Below, piece after piece: positions 26,610 through 33,978 of a DNA stretch of 64,000 nucleotides. The stretch lies in NCBI RefSeq assembly GCF_024339125.1, contig NZ_CP101417.1, positions 992,001-1,056,000 on the forward strand. The letters are read 5' to 3'. The first letter of the stretch is position 1; the number at the start of each line of letters is the position of its first letter. Source of the stretch: Xanthomonas hortorum (GTDB taxonomy: Bacteria > Pseudomonadota > Gammaproteobacteria > Xanthomonadales > Xanthomonadaceae). A program made the translations under genes and the position numbers. The notes beneath the pieces are model-generated. The model was not told the DNA's origin. It worked only from the letters and a program-made list of their open reading frames with translations, and did no database searches.

Positions 26610-27419
26610 ATGCGCCCCACTGCCTTTCTCGCGCCGCTGTTACTGCTGGCGGCCTGTAGCGCGCAGGCCGAAACCGCCAAACCGCAGGTGTCTTCGCAGC
26701 AGTGCGAGGTCCGTACGTCCTACGACGTGCTGGCCGACAGCGGCGGCATCTGGCTACGGCGCAAACAGGGCGTGCCGCGCGAGATCTTTTTCCACGGTGG
26801 CGAGCTCAACGTGGATCGCCAACCGCAACCGGTCAGCGCTGCAGACGCGCAACGTCTGCGCGACATCGAGTACGGCGCCCGCACGCTGATGCCGGCAGTG
26901 ACCGACATCGCCCGGTCGGTGGTCGACATCACCTTCGATGCGCTGGCCGGCGTGGTGCAGATGCTCACCGGCAGCACGCGCCAGGAGCGCAAGGTGGAGC
27001 GGCTGCGCGTCACCGCACTTGCGCAGGTCGATACCACCCTGGGGCGCGGGCGCTGGGAGCAGGAGCCGTTCGACGAACACTTCGAAGCCAATGTCGAACA
27101 GGCCGCAGAAGAGTTGGCCGGCGGCCTAACCCACAGCGTGATGTGGACGGTGATGACCGGACGCACCGCGCAGCTGGAGCGCCGCGGGGAGCAATTGGAC
27201 GCGCGGATGGAACAACAGATGCAGGCACGCAGCGAAGCGCTGGAGGCGCAAGCGCACACCTTATGCACACAGGTAGAAGCGTTGTACGCGGTGCAACAGG
27301 CACTGGACTATCGCTTTCAAGGCGAGCGCTTGCAGATGCTGGAGCTCAAGACGCATCAGCAAAACGAGCAAGACGATGCGCCGGCTTCCAACAGCGTGGT
27401 GGTGACGGCTGCGCACTGA
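26610..27419 (+). CDS. DUF2884 (YggN-like) lipoprotein
   Basis: This 269-residue envelope protein has a lipoprotein signal peptide ending in LLLLAACSAQA, with C16 as the lipidation site. The mature part resembles DUF2884/YggN: the YDVLADSGGIWLRR and FFHGGELNVD strands, a central amphipathic stretch, and a long C-terminal coiled-coil-like helix (RRGEQLDARMEQQMQARSEA). Function is unknown. The frame is open upstream, but ATG 26610 places the signal peptide at the N-terminus. The gene is tail to tail with the hydrolase at 27429, nine bases apart. Confidence 0.8.
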   Translation: MRPTAFLAPLLLLAACSAQAETAKPQVSSQQCEVRTSYDVLADSGGIWLRRKQGVPREIFFHGGELNVDRQPQPVSAADAQRLRDIEYGARTLMPAVTDIARSVVDITFDALAGVVQMLTGSTRQERKVERLRVTALAQVDTTLGRGRWEQEPFDEHFEANVEQAAEELAGGLTHSVMWTVMTGRTAQLERRGEQLDARMEQQMQARSEALEAQAHTLCTQVEALYAVQQALDYRFQGERLQMLELKTHQQNEQDDAPASNSVVVTAAH

Positions 27420-27428
27420 GAGCGCGTA

Positions 27429-28130
27429 TCAGGCCAGCAGCCATTCCCGCAGCGCATCCGATACCGCCTGCGGCTGCTCCAATGGCGAAAGATGGCCACA
27501 CGCAGGCACTTGCACCAACTGCGCCTGCACGGCGAGCGCAGCCATTTCCTCGTGCAACGCAGGCGGGGTGATCGCATCGTCCTGGCCGCACAGCACCAGC
27601 AGCGGACCGGTGTAAGCGCGTAGCAACGCGCGACCATCTTCCCGCTCCAGCCGGTTCTGGCGCACGAAGACCTCCACCCCGAGGCGCTGGGTCATGCCGC
27701 GCACGTGTTCCAGCAAGGCCTCGTCCTGCCAGCGCGATGGATGCACGTAGTGCCGCATCAGCCGTTCGCCGAATCCAAGAAACGTTTTTCCGCCACGCAC
27801 GCTCGCTTCCTGCGCGCGCCGTTGCGCAACACGCTCGGGCGAATCGGCACGTGCGGAGGTATCAAGCAAGGCCAGGCGCTCCACACGCTCGGGCGCGATG
27901 CGCAGGATGTCCTGCGCCACATAGCCGCCCAACGAGAAACCGGCCAATGCAAACCGCGGCGGCATCTGCGCCAGCACCTGCGTCGCCAGCGCGCGCATGT
28001 TCTCGCCCTGGGTGATGTCGCCGACCACGCACTCGGCAACGTCGGCCAATGCCACGCGCTGCGCCTGCCACAGCTGCGCATCGTTGAGCAGGCCCGGCAG
28101 CAGCAACAAGGTGGGACGCGGCGCGCTCAT
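27429..28130 (-). CDS. alpha/beta hydrolase
   Basis: This 233-residue compact alpha/beta hydrolase opens with TLLLLPGLLNDAQLW (oxyanion region), has the nucleophile elbow AGFSLGGYVAQ, an aspartate in VLCGQDDAITPP, and a histidine in ACGHLSPLEQP. The fold and short lid fit esterase or thioesterase-like enzymes such as BioH relatives. No biotin genes are nearby and the substrate is unknown. It lies downstream of ohr on the same strand but separated by a palindromic hairpin. Confidence 0.82.
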   Translation of the reverse strand: MSAPRPTLLLLPGLLNDAQLWQAQRVALADVAECVVGDITQGENMRALATQVLAQMPPRFALAGFSLGGYVAQDILRIAPERVERLALLDTSARADSPERVAQRRAQEASVRGGKTFLGFGERLMRHYVHPSRWQDEALLEHVRGMTQRLGVEVFVRQNRLEREDGRALLRAYTGPLLVLCGQDDAITPPALHEEMAALAVQAQLVQVPACGHLSPLEQPQAVSDALREWLLA

Positions 28131-28225
28131 GCGCAGAAGATTCCGGTCGGCGCCGGCGAAACAAGCACTGTCATCGCCGTAGTGTGCCGCGCGACTGCGG
28201 GCATCGCCAGCACGTCCAAACGAGC

Positions 28226-28251
28226 GCGGCCCGACGCATGCGCCGGGCCGC
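28226..28251 (-). terminator. palindromic hairpin after ohr
   Basis: GCGGCCCG (28226-28233) and CGGGCCGC (28244-28251) are exact complements around ACGCATGCGC, itself nearly palindromic. It lies 47 bases beyond the ohr stop on the minus strand and separates ohr from the next hydrolase gene. No strong T tract follows. Confidence 0.5.
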
Positions 28252-28298
28252 TTCTGACACTGCTACGCGATGTGCGCGGCAGCACTGGCGTGGATCAA

Positions 28299-28727
28299 TC
28301 AGGCCAGGGTCAGGGTGACGTCGATGTTGCCGCGCGTGGCATTGGAGTAGGGGCAGACCTGGTGGGCCTTGTCGACCAGCGCCTGCAGTTCGGCCTTGTC
28401 CATGCCCGGCACCGCGATGCGCAGCTCCACCGCAATACCGAAGCCACCCGGAATCTGGCCGATGCCGACGCTGCTGTCGATGCTCACTTCGCCCGGCAGC
28501 TTGAGCTTGTCCTGACCTGCAACGGCCTTCATCGCGCCGATGAAGCAGGCCGCATAACCGGCAGCGAACAGCTGCTCCGGGTTGGTGCCGTCGCCGCCAG
28601 CGCCGCCCAGCTCGCGCGGGGTGGACAGCTTGGCGTCCAGCGCCTTGTCCGAGGATACGGCGCGGCCTTCGCGGCCGCCGGTTGCGGTGGCGTGGGCGGT
28701 GTAGAGGATCTTTTCAGGTGAGGCCAT
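28299..28727 (-). CDS. ohr: organic hydroperoxide resistance protein
   Basis: This 142-residue thiol peroxidase of the Ohr/OsmC family has both catalytic cysteines in place: C61 in [13 protein letters not shown] and C125 in [13 protein letters not shown]. The N-terminal [17 protein letters not shown] is the Ohr signature. Ohr reduces organic and fatty-acid hydroperoxides using lipoylated partners. GGAG precedes ATG 28727. It follows ohrR on the same strand after 106 bases, matching the ohrR-ohr operon characterised in X. campestris. Confidence 0.97.
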   Translation of the reverse strand: MASPEKILYTAHATATGGREGRAVSSDKALDAKLSTPRELGGAGGDGTNPEQLFAAGYAACFIGAMKAVAGQDKLKLPGEVSIDSSVGIGQIPGGFGIAVELRIAVPGMDKAELQALVDKAHQVCPYSNATRGNIDVTLTLA

Positions 28728-28833
28728 GGTGGTTCTCCAGAGTGAGCGCTCGCGGCGCAGGATGTAGTTGAATCGTTGACGATTGAATCGCGTGCGACAT
28801 GTAAATCAAGAACGTAGGCACGGGTGGATCGAC

Positions 28834-29295
28834 TCACGCCGCTCCGAGGCTGGAGCGTAGCTTTTCCAGTTCCTGCTTGAGTTGACGCAGTTCGTCCAAC
28901 GAACACGCCGACGCACAGAACACCTGCTCCGGCACCGCGCCCGCCTTGCTGCGCAAGGCGCGACCGGCGTCGGTCAGCCCGATGATCACCTGACGCTCGT
29001 CGCTGACGGCGCGCGTGCGCGTCACCAGGCCAGCGGCCTGCAAGCGCTTGAGCAGCGGCGTCAGCGTGGCCGAGTCCAGGTACAGGCGCTCGCCGATCTC
29101 CGACACGCTGCGCCCGTCGGTCTCCCACAGCACCAGCATCACCAGGTACTGCGGATAGGTCAGGTCCAGCGCCTTCAGCAGTCCGCGGTAGAGCTTGTGC
29201 ATCGCCAGGTTGGCCGAATACAGCGCAAAGCACAGCTGGTTGTCGAGCTGCAGCAGCGCGTTGGTCCGGGCGGTAGTGGCTGTGGCGGTGTCCAT
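28834..29295 (-). CDS. ohrR: MarR-family organic peroxide sensor-repressor OhrR
   Basis: This 153-residue winged-helix regulator has the redox residues described for X. campestris OhrR at the same numbers: the peroxidatic C22 ([12 protein letters not shown]), its partners Y36 and Y47, and the resolving C127 with C131 near the C-terminus (FCASAC). This makes it a two-Cys-type OhrR that forms an intersubunit disulfide on oxidation and releases DNA. The winged helix is the [20 protein letters not shown] region. It is expected to repress itself and ohr through the palindromes just upstream of its start. Confidence 0.97.
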   Translation of the reverse strand: MDTATATTARTNALLQLDNQLCFALYSANLAMHKLYRGLLKALDLTYPQYLVMLVLWETDGRSVSEIGERLYLDSATLTPLLKRLQAAGLVTRTRAVSDERQVIIGLTDAGRALRSKAGAVPEQVFCASACSLDELRQLKQELEKLRSSLGAA

Positions 29296-29298
29296 GGC

Positions 29299-29329
29299 TG
29301 CAATTTACATAGTGCACTATTTAATTGCA
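29299..29329 (-). promoter_or_regulatory. probable OhrR operator in the ohrR promoter
   Basis: A 31-base AT-rich stretch starts four bases upstream of ohrR. It is flanked by TGCAATT and AATTGCA, and holds the perfect palindrome TAGTGCACTA (29310-29319) inside. AT-rich dyads of this kind next to the promoter are where OhrR binds in Xanthomonas. Confidence 0.6.
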
Positions 29330-29407
29330 AGCTATATTTTGAACGGAGCTAGCTCTCCAAGGGAAGTGGCTGCAATACGCTCGCATGCAACCGCACTGCG
29401 CAGCGAC

Positions 29408-30088
29408 TCAGGTGAACTGGATAAAGAAATGCCCCGCCGCATCGCCTTCGCCCAGTTTCCTGGCACGCTGGTCTGCAAACAGATAGCCGGTGCCATCACC
29501 GAAGATGCCGTCATAGTCGGGATCTATCCGGCGCAGCTCCGACTCGACGAACTGGGCAAGGAAGTAATAGCGTTGATTCGTATGGATTGGGTCCTGCAAC
29601 CAGCACGGTCGGCCGAGTTGTTTGCTCATCCCTGCGCCGTTGTCCTCATCTTCCAGCTCTTCGGCCGTGTCGACGTCATCGAACGGCTGCAGACCAACGC
29701 AGTGACGCCCGAGCAACAGCGCACTGTCACCGACGCACACCTCCTGTGTCGCATGTCGATGCAGCAGCACCTTGCTATGCCCCAGCGCAGTCTTGTCGCA
29801 TTCGCTTTGCTGATTGACGGCGAGCCTGCGTAGCGACGAGCGGTTGTATCCATCTCCCGACCGTTCAACAGATGCAAAGACAGTCATCGCCATGTCGTCG
29901 GGCAGATAGGGAGTCGGCAAAAACAACGCGGTGAGCATGACGATGGGCAGCATCGGCTGACCAGTCGATGGGTCCGTTGGCCATAGCGCTACATCGTCCA
30001 GCCATGCACCGCCGCCAAACTGGCCCAGGCCGCAGTCCGAATCGCTGACAACAATCCTGTGGAATCCGGGGCCAGGACGCGTCTGCAT
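29408..30088 (-). CDS. hypothetical protein, possibly DUF1963 (YwqG)-like
   Basis: This 226-residue soluble protein has features that recall the DUF1963/YwqG family: a proline-rich LP-x-x-M-LTALFLPTPYLP early strand, a WLQDPIHTNQRYYFLAQFVE motif, FGDGTGYLF and a terminal GHFFIQFT. The match is from memory and not certain. Its ATG lies one base after the zapE stop, so the two are probably cotranscribed. Base composition (TCATCC-rich, lower GC) differs somewhat from its neighbours. No function can be assigned. Confidence 0.62.
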   Translation of the reverse strand: MQTRPGPGFHRIVVSDSDCGLGQFGGGAWLDDVALWPTDPSTGQPMLPIVMLTALFLPTPYLPDDMAMTVFASVERSGDGYNRSSLRRLAVNQQSECDKTALGHSKVLLHRHATQEVCVGDSALLLGRHCVGLQPFDDVDTAEELEDEDNGAGMSKQLGRPCWLQDPIHTNQRYYFLAQFVESELRRIDPDYDGIFGDGTGYLFADQRARKLGEGDAAGHFFIQFT

Positions 30089-30089
30089 G

Positions 30090-31184
30090 TTATGCCCGAT
30101 GCGCAGTGGCCAGATATTCGGCGCTCTGCATCTCGATCAAACGCGAGGCGGTGCGCTCGAAGGCGCCGGCCAGGCGCTGGCCGCTGTACAACGCCGGCGG
30201 GGCGTCCTGCGCGGTGCAAACCAGATTGACGTGGCGGTCGTACAGCTCGTCGATCAGATTGACGAAACGGCGCGCCGCGTCCTCGTTCATGCGGTCGAAA
30301 TGCGGAATGCCACCCAGCAGCACCGTGGTGAATTCGCGCGCGATCTCGATGTAGTCGCCCGGGCCGCGCGGGCCTTCGCACAGCGCAGCAAAGTCGAACC
30401 AGGCGATGCTTTTGCCGCGTGCGCGCACCGCGATCTTGCGCGCTTCGATTTCGATATTGCCGCCACGTGCCTCGGCATTTCCGCTCAATTCGCTCCAGCG
30501 CTGGCTGAGCCACTCATCGGCCTTCGCATCCAGCGGCGCGCGGTACACCGGCGAACGCGTCAATGCGCGCATGCGGTAATCCTCGGTGCCTTCGGCATAC
30601 AGCTCGACGCAGAACTTCTGCAGCAAGCCGATCGCCGGCATGAAGCTGTCGCGCTGCAAGCCATTGGCGTAGAGGTTTTCCGGCGCGGTATTGGAGGTGG
30701 TCACCAGGGTCACACCTTCGGCGAACAAACGTTCCAGCAAGCGCGCCAGCAACATCGCATCGCCGATGTCGGTGACGAAGAATTCGTCCAGCACCAGCAC
30801 GCGCAGATTCTCGCGCCACTGCTGGGCGATCTTGGCCAACGGGTCGCTTTGCCCGGCATGCTCGCGCAATTGCTCGTGCACGCCGCGCATGAACCTATGG
30901 AAATGCGTGCGATATTTCTGCTTGATCGGTAGGCCGTCGTAGAACAGGTCGACCAGGAAGGTCTTGCCGCGCCCCACCCCACCCCAGAAATACAAGCCGC
31001 GCACCGGCTCGGGCTTTTTCCAGAAGGCCGACAGCCGGTCCAGCCAGCCATCCTGCGCGCTGTCCACCAAGGCCTCGTGGATACGGTCCAGCTCCGCCAA
31101 CGCCGCCTGCTGCGCTGGATCGGCGCGCCAGTCGCCGCGTTGTACGCCGGCGGCGTAGCGCTGCGACGGGGTCATCTCAGTCAT
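30090..31184 (-). CDS. zapE: cell division ATPase ZapE (AFG1-like)
   Basis: This 364-residue P-loop ATPase of the ZapE/AFG1 family has Walker A GGVGRGKTFLVDLFYD (residues 68-83) followed by the conserved FHRFM. Walker B is VLVLDEFFVTDIGDAMLL, TLVTTSNTAPENLYANGLQR is the sensor region, and RRFVNLIDELYDRHVNLVCTA lies at the C-terminus. In E. coli ZapE associates with FtsZ rings under low oxygen or heat. A DUF1963-like gene follows one base downstream. Confidence 0.94.
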   Translation of the reverse strand: MTEMTPSQRYAAGVQRGDWRADPAQQAALAELDRIHEALVDSAQDGWLDRLSAFWKKPEPVRGLYFWGGVGRGKTFLVDLFYDGLPIKQKYRTHFHRFMRGVHEQLREHAGQSDPLAKIAQQWRENLRVLVLDEFFVTDIGDAMLLARLLERLFAEGVTLVTTSNTAPENLYANGLQRDSFMPAIGLLQKFCVELYAEGTEDYRMRALTRSPVYRAPLDAKADEWLSQRWSELSGNAEARGGNIEIEARKIAVRARGKSIAWFDFAALCEGPRGPGDYIEIAREFTTVLLGGIPHFDRMNEDAARRFVNLIDELYDRHVNLVCTAQDAPPALYSGQRLAGAFERTASRLIEMQSAEYLATAHRA

Positions 31185-31268
31185 CGTGTTCTCCGCGGGC
31201 CGGCTGCTGCCAAGCCCGCTTAACGGCGCATCGCAGAGCGATACGCCTATGCGTGGGCCATGCCGCGG

Positions 31269-31931
31269 TCAGACTGCGGCCGGCAACCAGCGCCGGACAC
31301 CATGCTGGATCGCACCGCGCAGGTCGATCAATTTGCGGTGGAAGAAGTGGCTGGTGTCGGGCATGCGCACCAGCTCGGGTTGCTGCTCCAACGTGTCCAG
31401 CCAGTCGTAGACCGCCTGCGGGTCGACGATTTCATCGGCATCGCCCTGAATCACCAACCAGTGCGCAGGCGGCTGCATGTCGCTGAAATCCCAGCGCCCG
31501 GCCGGCGGCGCGATCGAGATCAACACCTGCGGTTCGAGCGAGCCCGCAGCGCGCAACGACACGTAGGCGCCAAAGCTGAAACCGGCCAGCCACAGCGTGT
31601 CGCCCGGGCGTTGACTGCGCACCCACGCGGCAACCGCGCGCAGATCGTCCTGCTCGCCGTCGCCATGATCGAAGCTGCCGGCCGAGCTGCCGACACTGCG
31701 GAAATTGAAGCGCACCACGGTGATGCCCAGCTCGCGCAACGCGCGCGCGGCCATGGTGACGACCTTGTTGTGCATGCTGCCGCCCTCGGTGGAGAGCGGA
31801 TGGCAGACGATGGCGGTGACCGGTTGCACAGCGACGTCCGGCTCGGGCAGATCGACCGCGATATCGAGCGGGCCGACCGGCCCCTCCAACGTCAACGCAG
31901 CCGATTCGGTGGGGAATGGGAGATTGGACAT
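31269..31931 (-). CDS. alpha/beta hydrolase (YpfH/AFG-linked CocE-NonD type)
   Basis: This 220-residue hydrolase matches the small family of proteobacterial dienelactone-hydrolase-like proteins with VCHPLSTEGGSMHNKVVTMA near the N-terminus, RFNFRSVGSSAGSFDHG, the nucleophile elbow AGFSFGAYVSLRAA, an aspartate in IQGDADEIVDP, and a histidine in DTSHFFHRKL. The substrate is unknown. The long in-frame extension upstream of ATG 31931 reads antisense through the neighbouring transporter gene and is rejected. It lies upstream of zapE on the same strand after an 84-base gap. Confidence 0.85.
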   Translation of the reverse strand: MSNLPFPTESAALTLEGPVGPLDIAVDLPEPDVAVQPVTAIVCHPLSTEGGSMHNKVVTMAARALRELGITVVRFNFRSVGSSAGSFDHGDGEQDDLRAVAAWVRSQRPGDTLWLAGFSFGAYVSLRAAGSLEPQVLISIAPPAGRWDFSDMQPPAHWLVIQGDADEIVDPQAVYDWLDTLEQQPELVRMPDTSHFFHRKLIDLRGAIQHGVRRWLPAAV

Positions 31932-31997
31932 GCCCTCATAATAGCCGTCCCGCCGGCCGCGTTCATCGCCCTGCCTGCACACTTCGTTGCGTTGCCT

Positions 31998-32870
31998 ATG
32001 TATTTCCTGCTGTTTGCCGTTGTCTGCAGTGTCCTGGTGTCGGTGCTTCTCAAGTTGGTGCCGCGCTATCGCCTGGATGCTGCCCAGACCATCACCTGGA
32101 ACTACGCCACCGCTGCCGTCCTGGCGTGGCTGTTGCTGGATCCTGCGTTGGACACGCTGCATGCGCCGTCCACACCGTGGGCAGCATTGCTGGCGCTTTC
32201 GGTTGCGCTGCCGTCGATCTTCATGGTGCTGGCGCGCGCCGTGACCACCGCCGGCATCGTGCGTACCGAGATGGCACAACGTTTGTCGTTGCTGCTGTCG
32301 TTGGCGGCGGCTTTCACCCTGTTCGGCGAGCCGTTCAACGGATGGAAGCTGACTGGACTGGGCATGGGCCTGCTGGCCATCGTATGCATCGTGCAACGCG
32401 CAGATCCGCGCGACCGCGCTGCGCCAGCTCCCTCGGCTGCGTGGCTGTGGCTACTGGGTGTGTGGATGGGCTTTGCACTGATCGATCTGTTGCTCAAGAC
32501 CATCGCGCAGGCCGGTACGTCGTCGCTGACCTCGCTGACGCTGTGCTTCGCCATCGCCTTCGTCCTGATGTCGCTGCTGCAGGGGCTGCGCTGGACACGC
32601 GGTGTGCGGATGGACGGCCGCAACGTCGTGGCCGGCGTGCTGCTGGGCATGCTCAATTTCGGCAACATCTTTTGCTATGTGCGCGCCCATCAAGCATTGC
32701 CGCACAGCCCCGCTACGGTCTTTGCGAGCATGAACATCGGCGTGGTCGTCCTTGGCGTGCTGGTGGGCGCGCTCGGGTTCAAGGAGCCTCTCGGTACACG
32801 CGTACGCGTGGGTCTGCTGCTGGCGGTCCCGGCGATCGCCGCCATCGCATGGGGCATGTACACCGCTTGA
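31998..32870 (+). CDS. EamA/DMT-superfamily transporter
   Basis: This 290-residue integral membrane protein has about ten hydrophobic helices in two repeats, as in drug/metabolite transporters. The two halves start with MYFLLFAVVCSVLVSVLLKL and WLWLLGVWMGFALIDLLLKT. Each half ends in an EPFNGWK or KEPLGTRV turn typical of EamA domains. The substrate is unknown. The ATG at 31998 puts the first helix at the N-terminus. The gene is divergent from the hydrolase at 31269. Confidence 0.85.
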   Translation: MYFLLFAVVCSVLVSVLLKLVPRYRLDAAQTITWNYATAAVLAWLLLDPALDTLHAPSTPWAALLALSVALPSIFMVLARAVTTAGIVRTEMAQRLSLLLSLAAAFTLFGEPFNGWKLTGLGMGLLAIVCIVQRADPRDRAAPAPSAAWLWLLGVWMGFALIDLLLKTIAQAGTSSLTSLTLCFAIAFVLMSLLQGLRWTRGVRMDGRNVVAGVLLGMLNFGNIFCYVRAHQALPHSPATVFASMNIGVVVLGVLVGALGFKEPLGTRVRVGLLLAVPAIAAIAWGMYTA

Positions 32871-32882
32871 AAACATCAGCCG

Positions 32883-32943
32883 TTCGGTTAGTGGGCCGTT
32901 TGTTCGCAGCGTACCGGGTTCGGTAAAACAAGCTCGATACCGT
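32883..32943 (+). promoter_or_regulatory. PIP box and -10 box of a HrpX-regulated promoter
   Basis: TTCGG (32883-32887), exactly 15 bases, then TTCGC (32903-32907) fit the TTCGB-N15-TTCGB consensus bound by HrpX. A TACCGT hexamer (32938-32943), matching YANNNT, follows after exactly 30 bases. The next start codon is ATG 32985. The spacing is the diagnostic architecture for type III effector promoters in Xanthomonas. Confidence 0.88.
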
Positions 32944-32984
32944 AGCGACCACACACAGGGCTTGTCGTCCGGTTGGAGTGGGTC

Positions 32985-33749
32985 ATGCGGCTGAATCCCT
33001 GGTTGAAAGAACGGCAGGCAACGAGCGCTGCCGCAGATGCAACCGGTGCCTCCGGCTCAGGCACGTCACGGCTGTTTGCCCAACCGCGCAGGCTGCCTGC
33101 GTCAGCTGGCGGCGTAAATTTGCGGCATGCGGCTGCCGCACGACAGGAGCAAGCACCTGCCTGCGCGCTTCAACGGACGCAGCAACAGGCAGCGCAGGCC
33201 TGGTTTCCATCATCGCCGTGCTTGGCTGGTGTTGCGTCCCACGCATCACCGCCAGGCGATGCACGATTGCCGCGCGCTGGAATGCGGTCGCTGTTGCAAG
33301 GCATGAACCGCCGTCTGATACAACTCAACACGCAATACCACGCCATTACCACGCGCTTGTTTCTTGAGGAGCGCCAGGCAATGCCGCAGGAACAACGCGT
33401 GCTCGATCAACGCAATCGTCTATTGGCACGGCGCAATCAGGTACGCGACAGTCAATTGGAGTTTCTGCTGCAGGCACTTGCACCGTTGGAGCAAGTGGAT
33501 GCCCCGACCACGACAGCCGACCAGCTGACGAATACGCATAACGATGCGATACAGCGCGCTCACGTGCGATCGCTGGCACTGCACGCGATGGCTCACTCAA
33601 CCTGCCTGGCCGAGGTCTTCAGGCATGCCGAAGTGCAGCTGGATGGCTTGCAGGAAAGCGCTGCGCCGTGCGAGCGGATCCTGAAACTGCAACGGCTCAT
33701 GCAGCGCTACCGCACCCTGGCGGCTACGACTGTCGGCTCCGATAAATGA
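32985..33749 (+). CDS. candidate type III effector, small XopR-like paralogue
   Basis: This 254-residue protein has no enzyme motif that I recognise. The N-terminal 95 residues are polar, low in complexity and rich in Ala, Ser, Gln and Arg, as in type III secretion signals. Residues 98-250 form a helical module that is clearly related to the module at residues 236-385 of the next protein. Shared landmarks are LN-x-x-Y-x-x-I, LF-x-E-x-R, QR-x-x-LLA-x-RN-x-VRDS, LL-x-ALAP, and a final LQRLMQRYRTL against LKRMMQGYQNM. A PIP box and -10 box precede it and GGAG lies six bases before ATG 32985. Secretion is inferred, not shown. Its cysteines and diverged second half suggest relaxed selection or a new role. 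Confidence 0.72.
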   Translation: MRLNPWLKERQATSAAADATGASGSGTSRLFAQPRRLPASAGGVNLRHAAAARQEQAPACALQRTQQQAAQAWFPSSPCLAGVASHASPPGDARLPRAGMRSLLQGMNRRLIQLNTQYHAITTRLFLEERQAMPQEQRVLDQRNRLLARRNQVRDSQLEFLLQALAPLEQVDAPTTTADQLTNTHNDAIQRAHVRSLALHAMAHSTCLAEVFRHAEVQLDGLQESAAPCERILKLQRLMQRYRTLAATTVGSDK

Positions 33750-33889
33750 CCTGAAGGAAGTCTGCCAACAGCGGAAGCAAGGCGACGGACATGCATGACC
33801 ACGTTGTTGGATAGCTTGATGCCGAGCGGAGGGCGGCACCTGCAAGCACGGCGATCGCCTGCGGCGTGCACATCGATTTAGAGTGACAT

Positions 33890-33950
33890 TTCGGCTTGCG
33901 CGACGCCGGTTCGCAGCCCGCATCACGCCATCGGAGGCGGTCGCTACTGT
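33890..33950 (+). promoter_or_regulatory. PIP box and -10 box of the xopR-like gene
   Basis: TTCGG (33890-33894), 15 bases, TTCGC (33910-33914), then after exactly 30 bases TACTGT (33945-33950). The half-sites and both spacings are the same as in the promoter at 32883, although the spacer sequences differ. ATG 33979 follows. Confidence 0.9.
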
Positions 33951-33978
33951 GGGCACATACGACCGACAGGAGTTCGTC

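Noticed and set aside
32911-32922. An extra TTCGG near 32919 as a second PIP half-site
   Set aside because: It is only 11 bases from the TTCGC at 32903, not the required 15, so the pair 32883/32903 is taken as the real box.
33750-33889. A small gene between the two effector-like genes
   Set aside because: No start with a ribosome site and no sensible reading frame were found in these 140 bases; they are treated as the promoter region.
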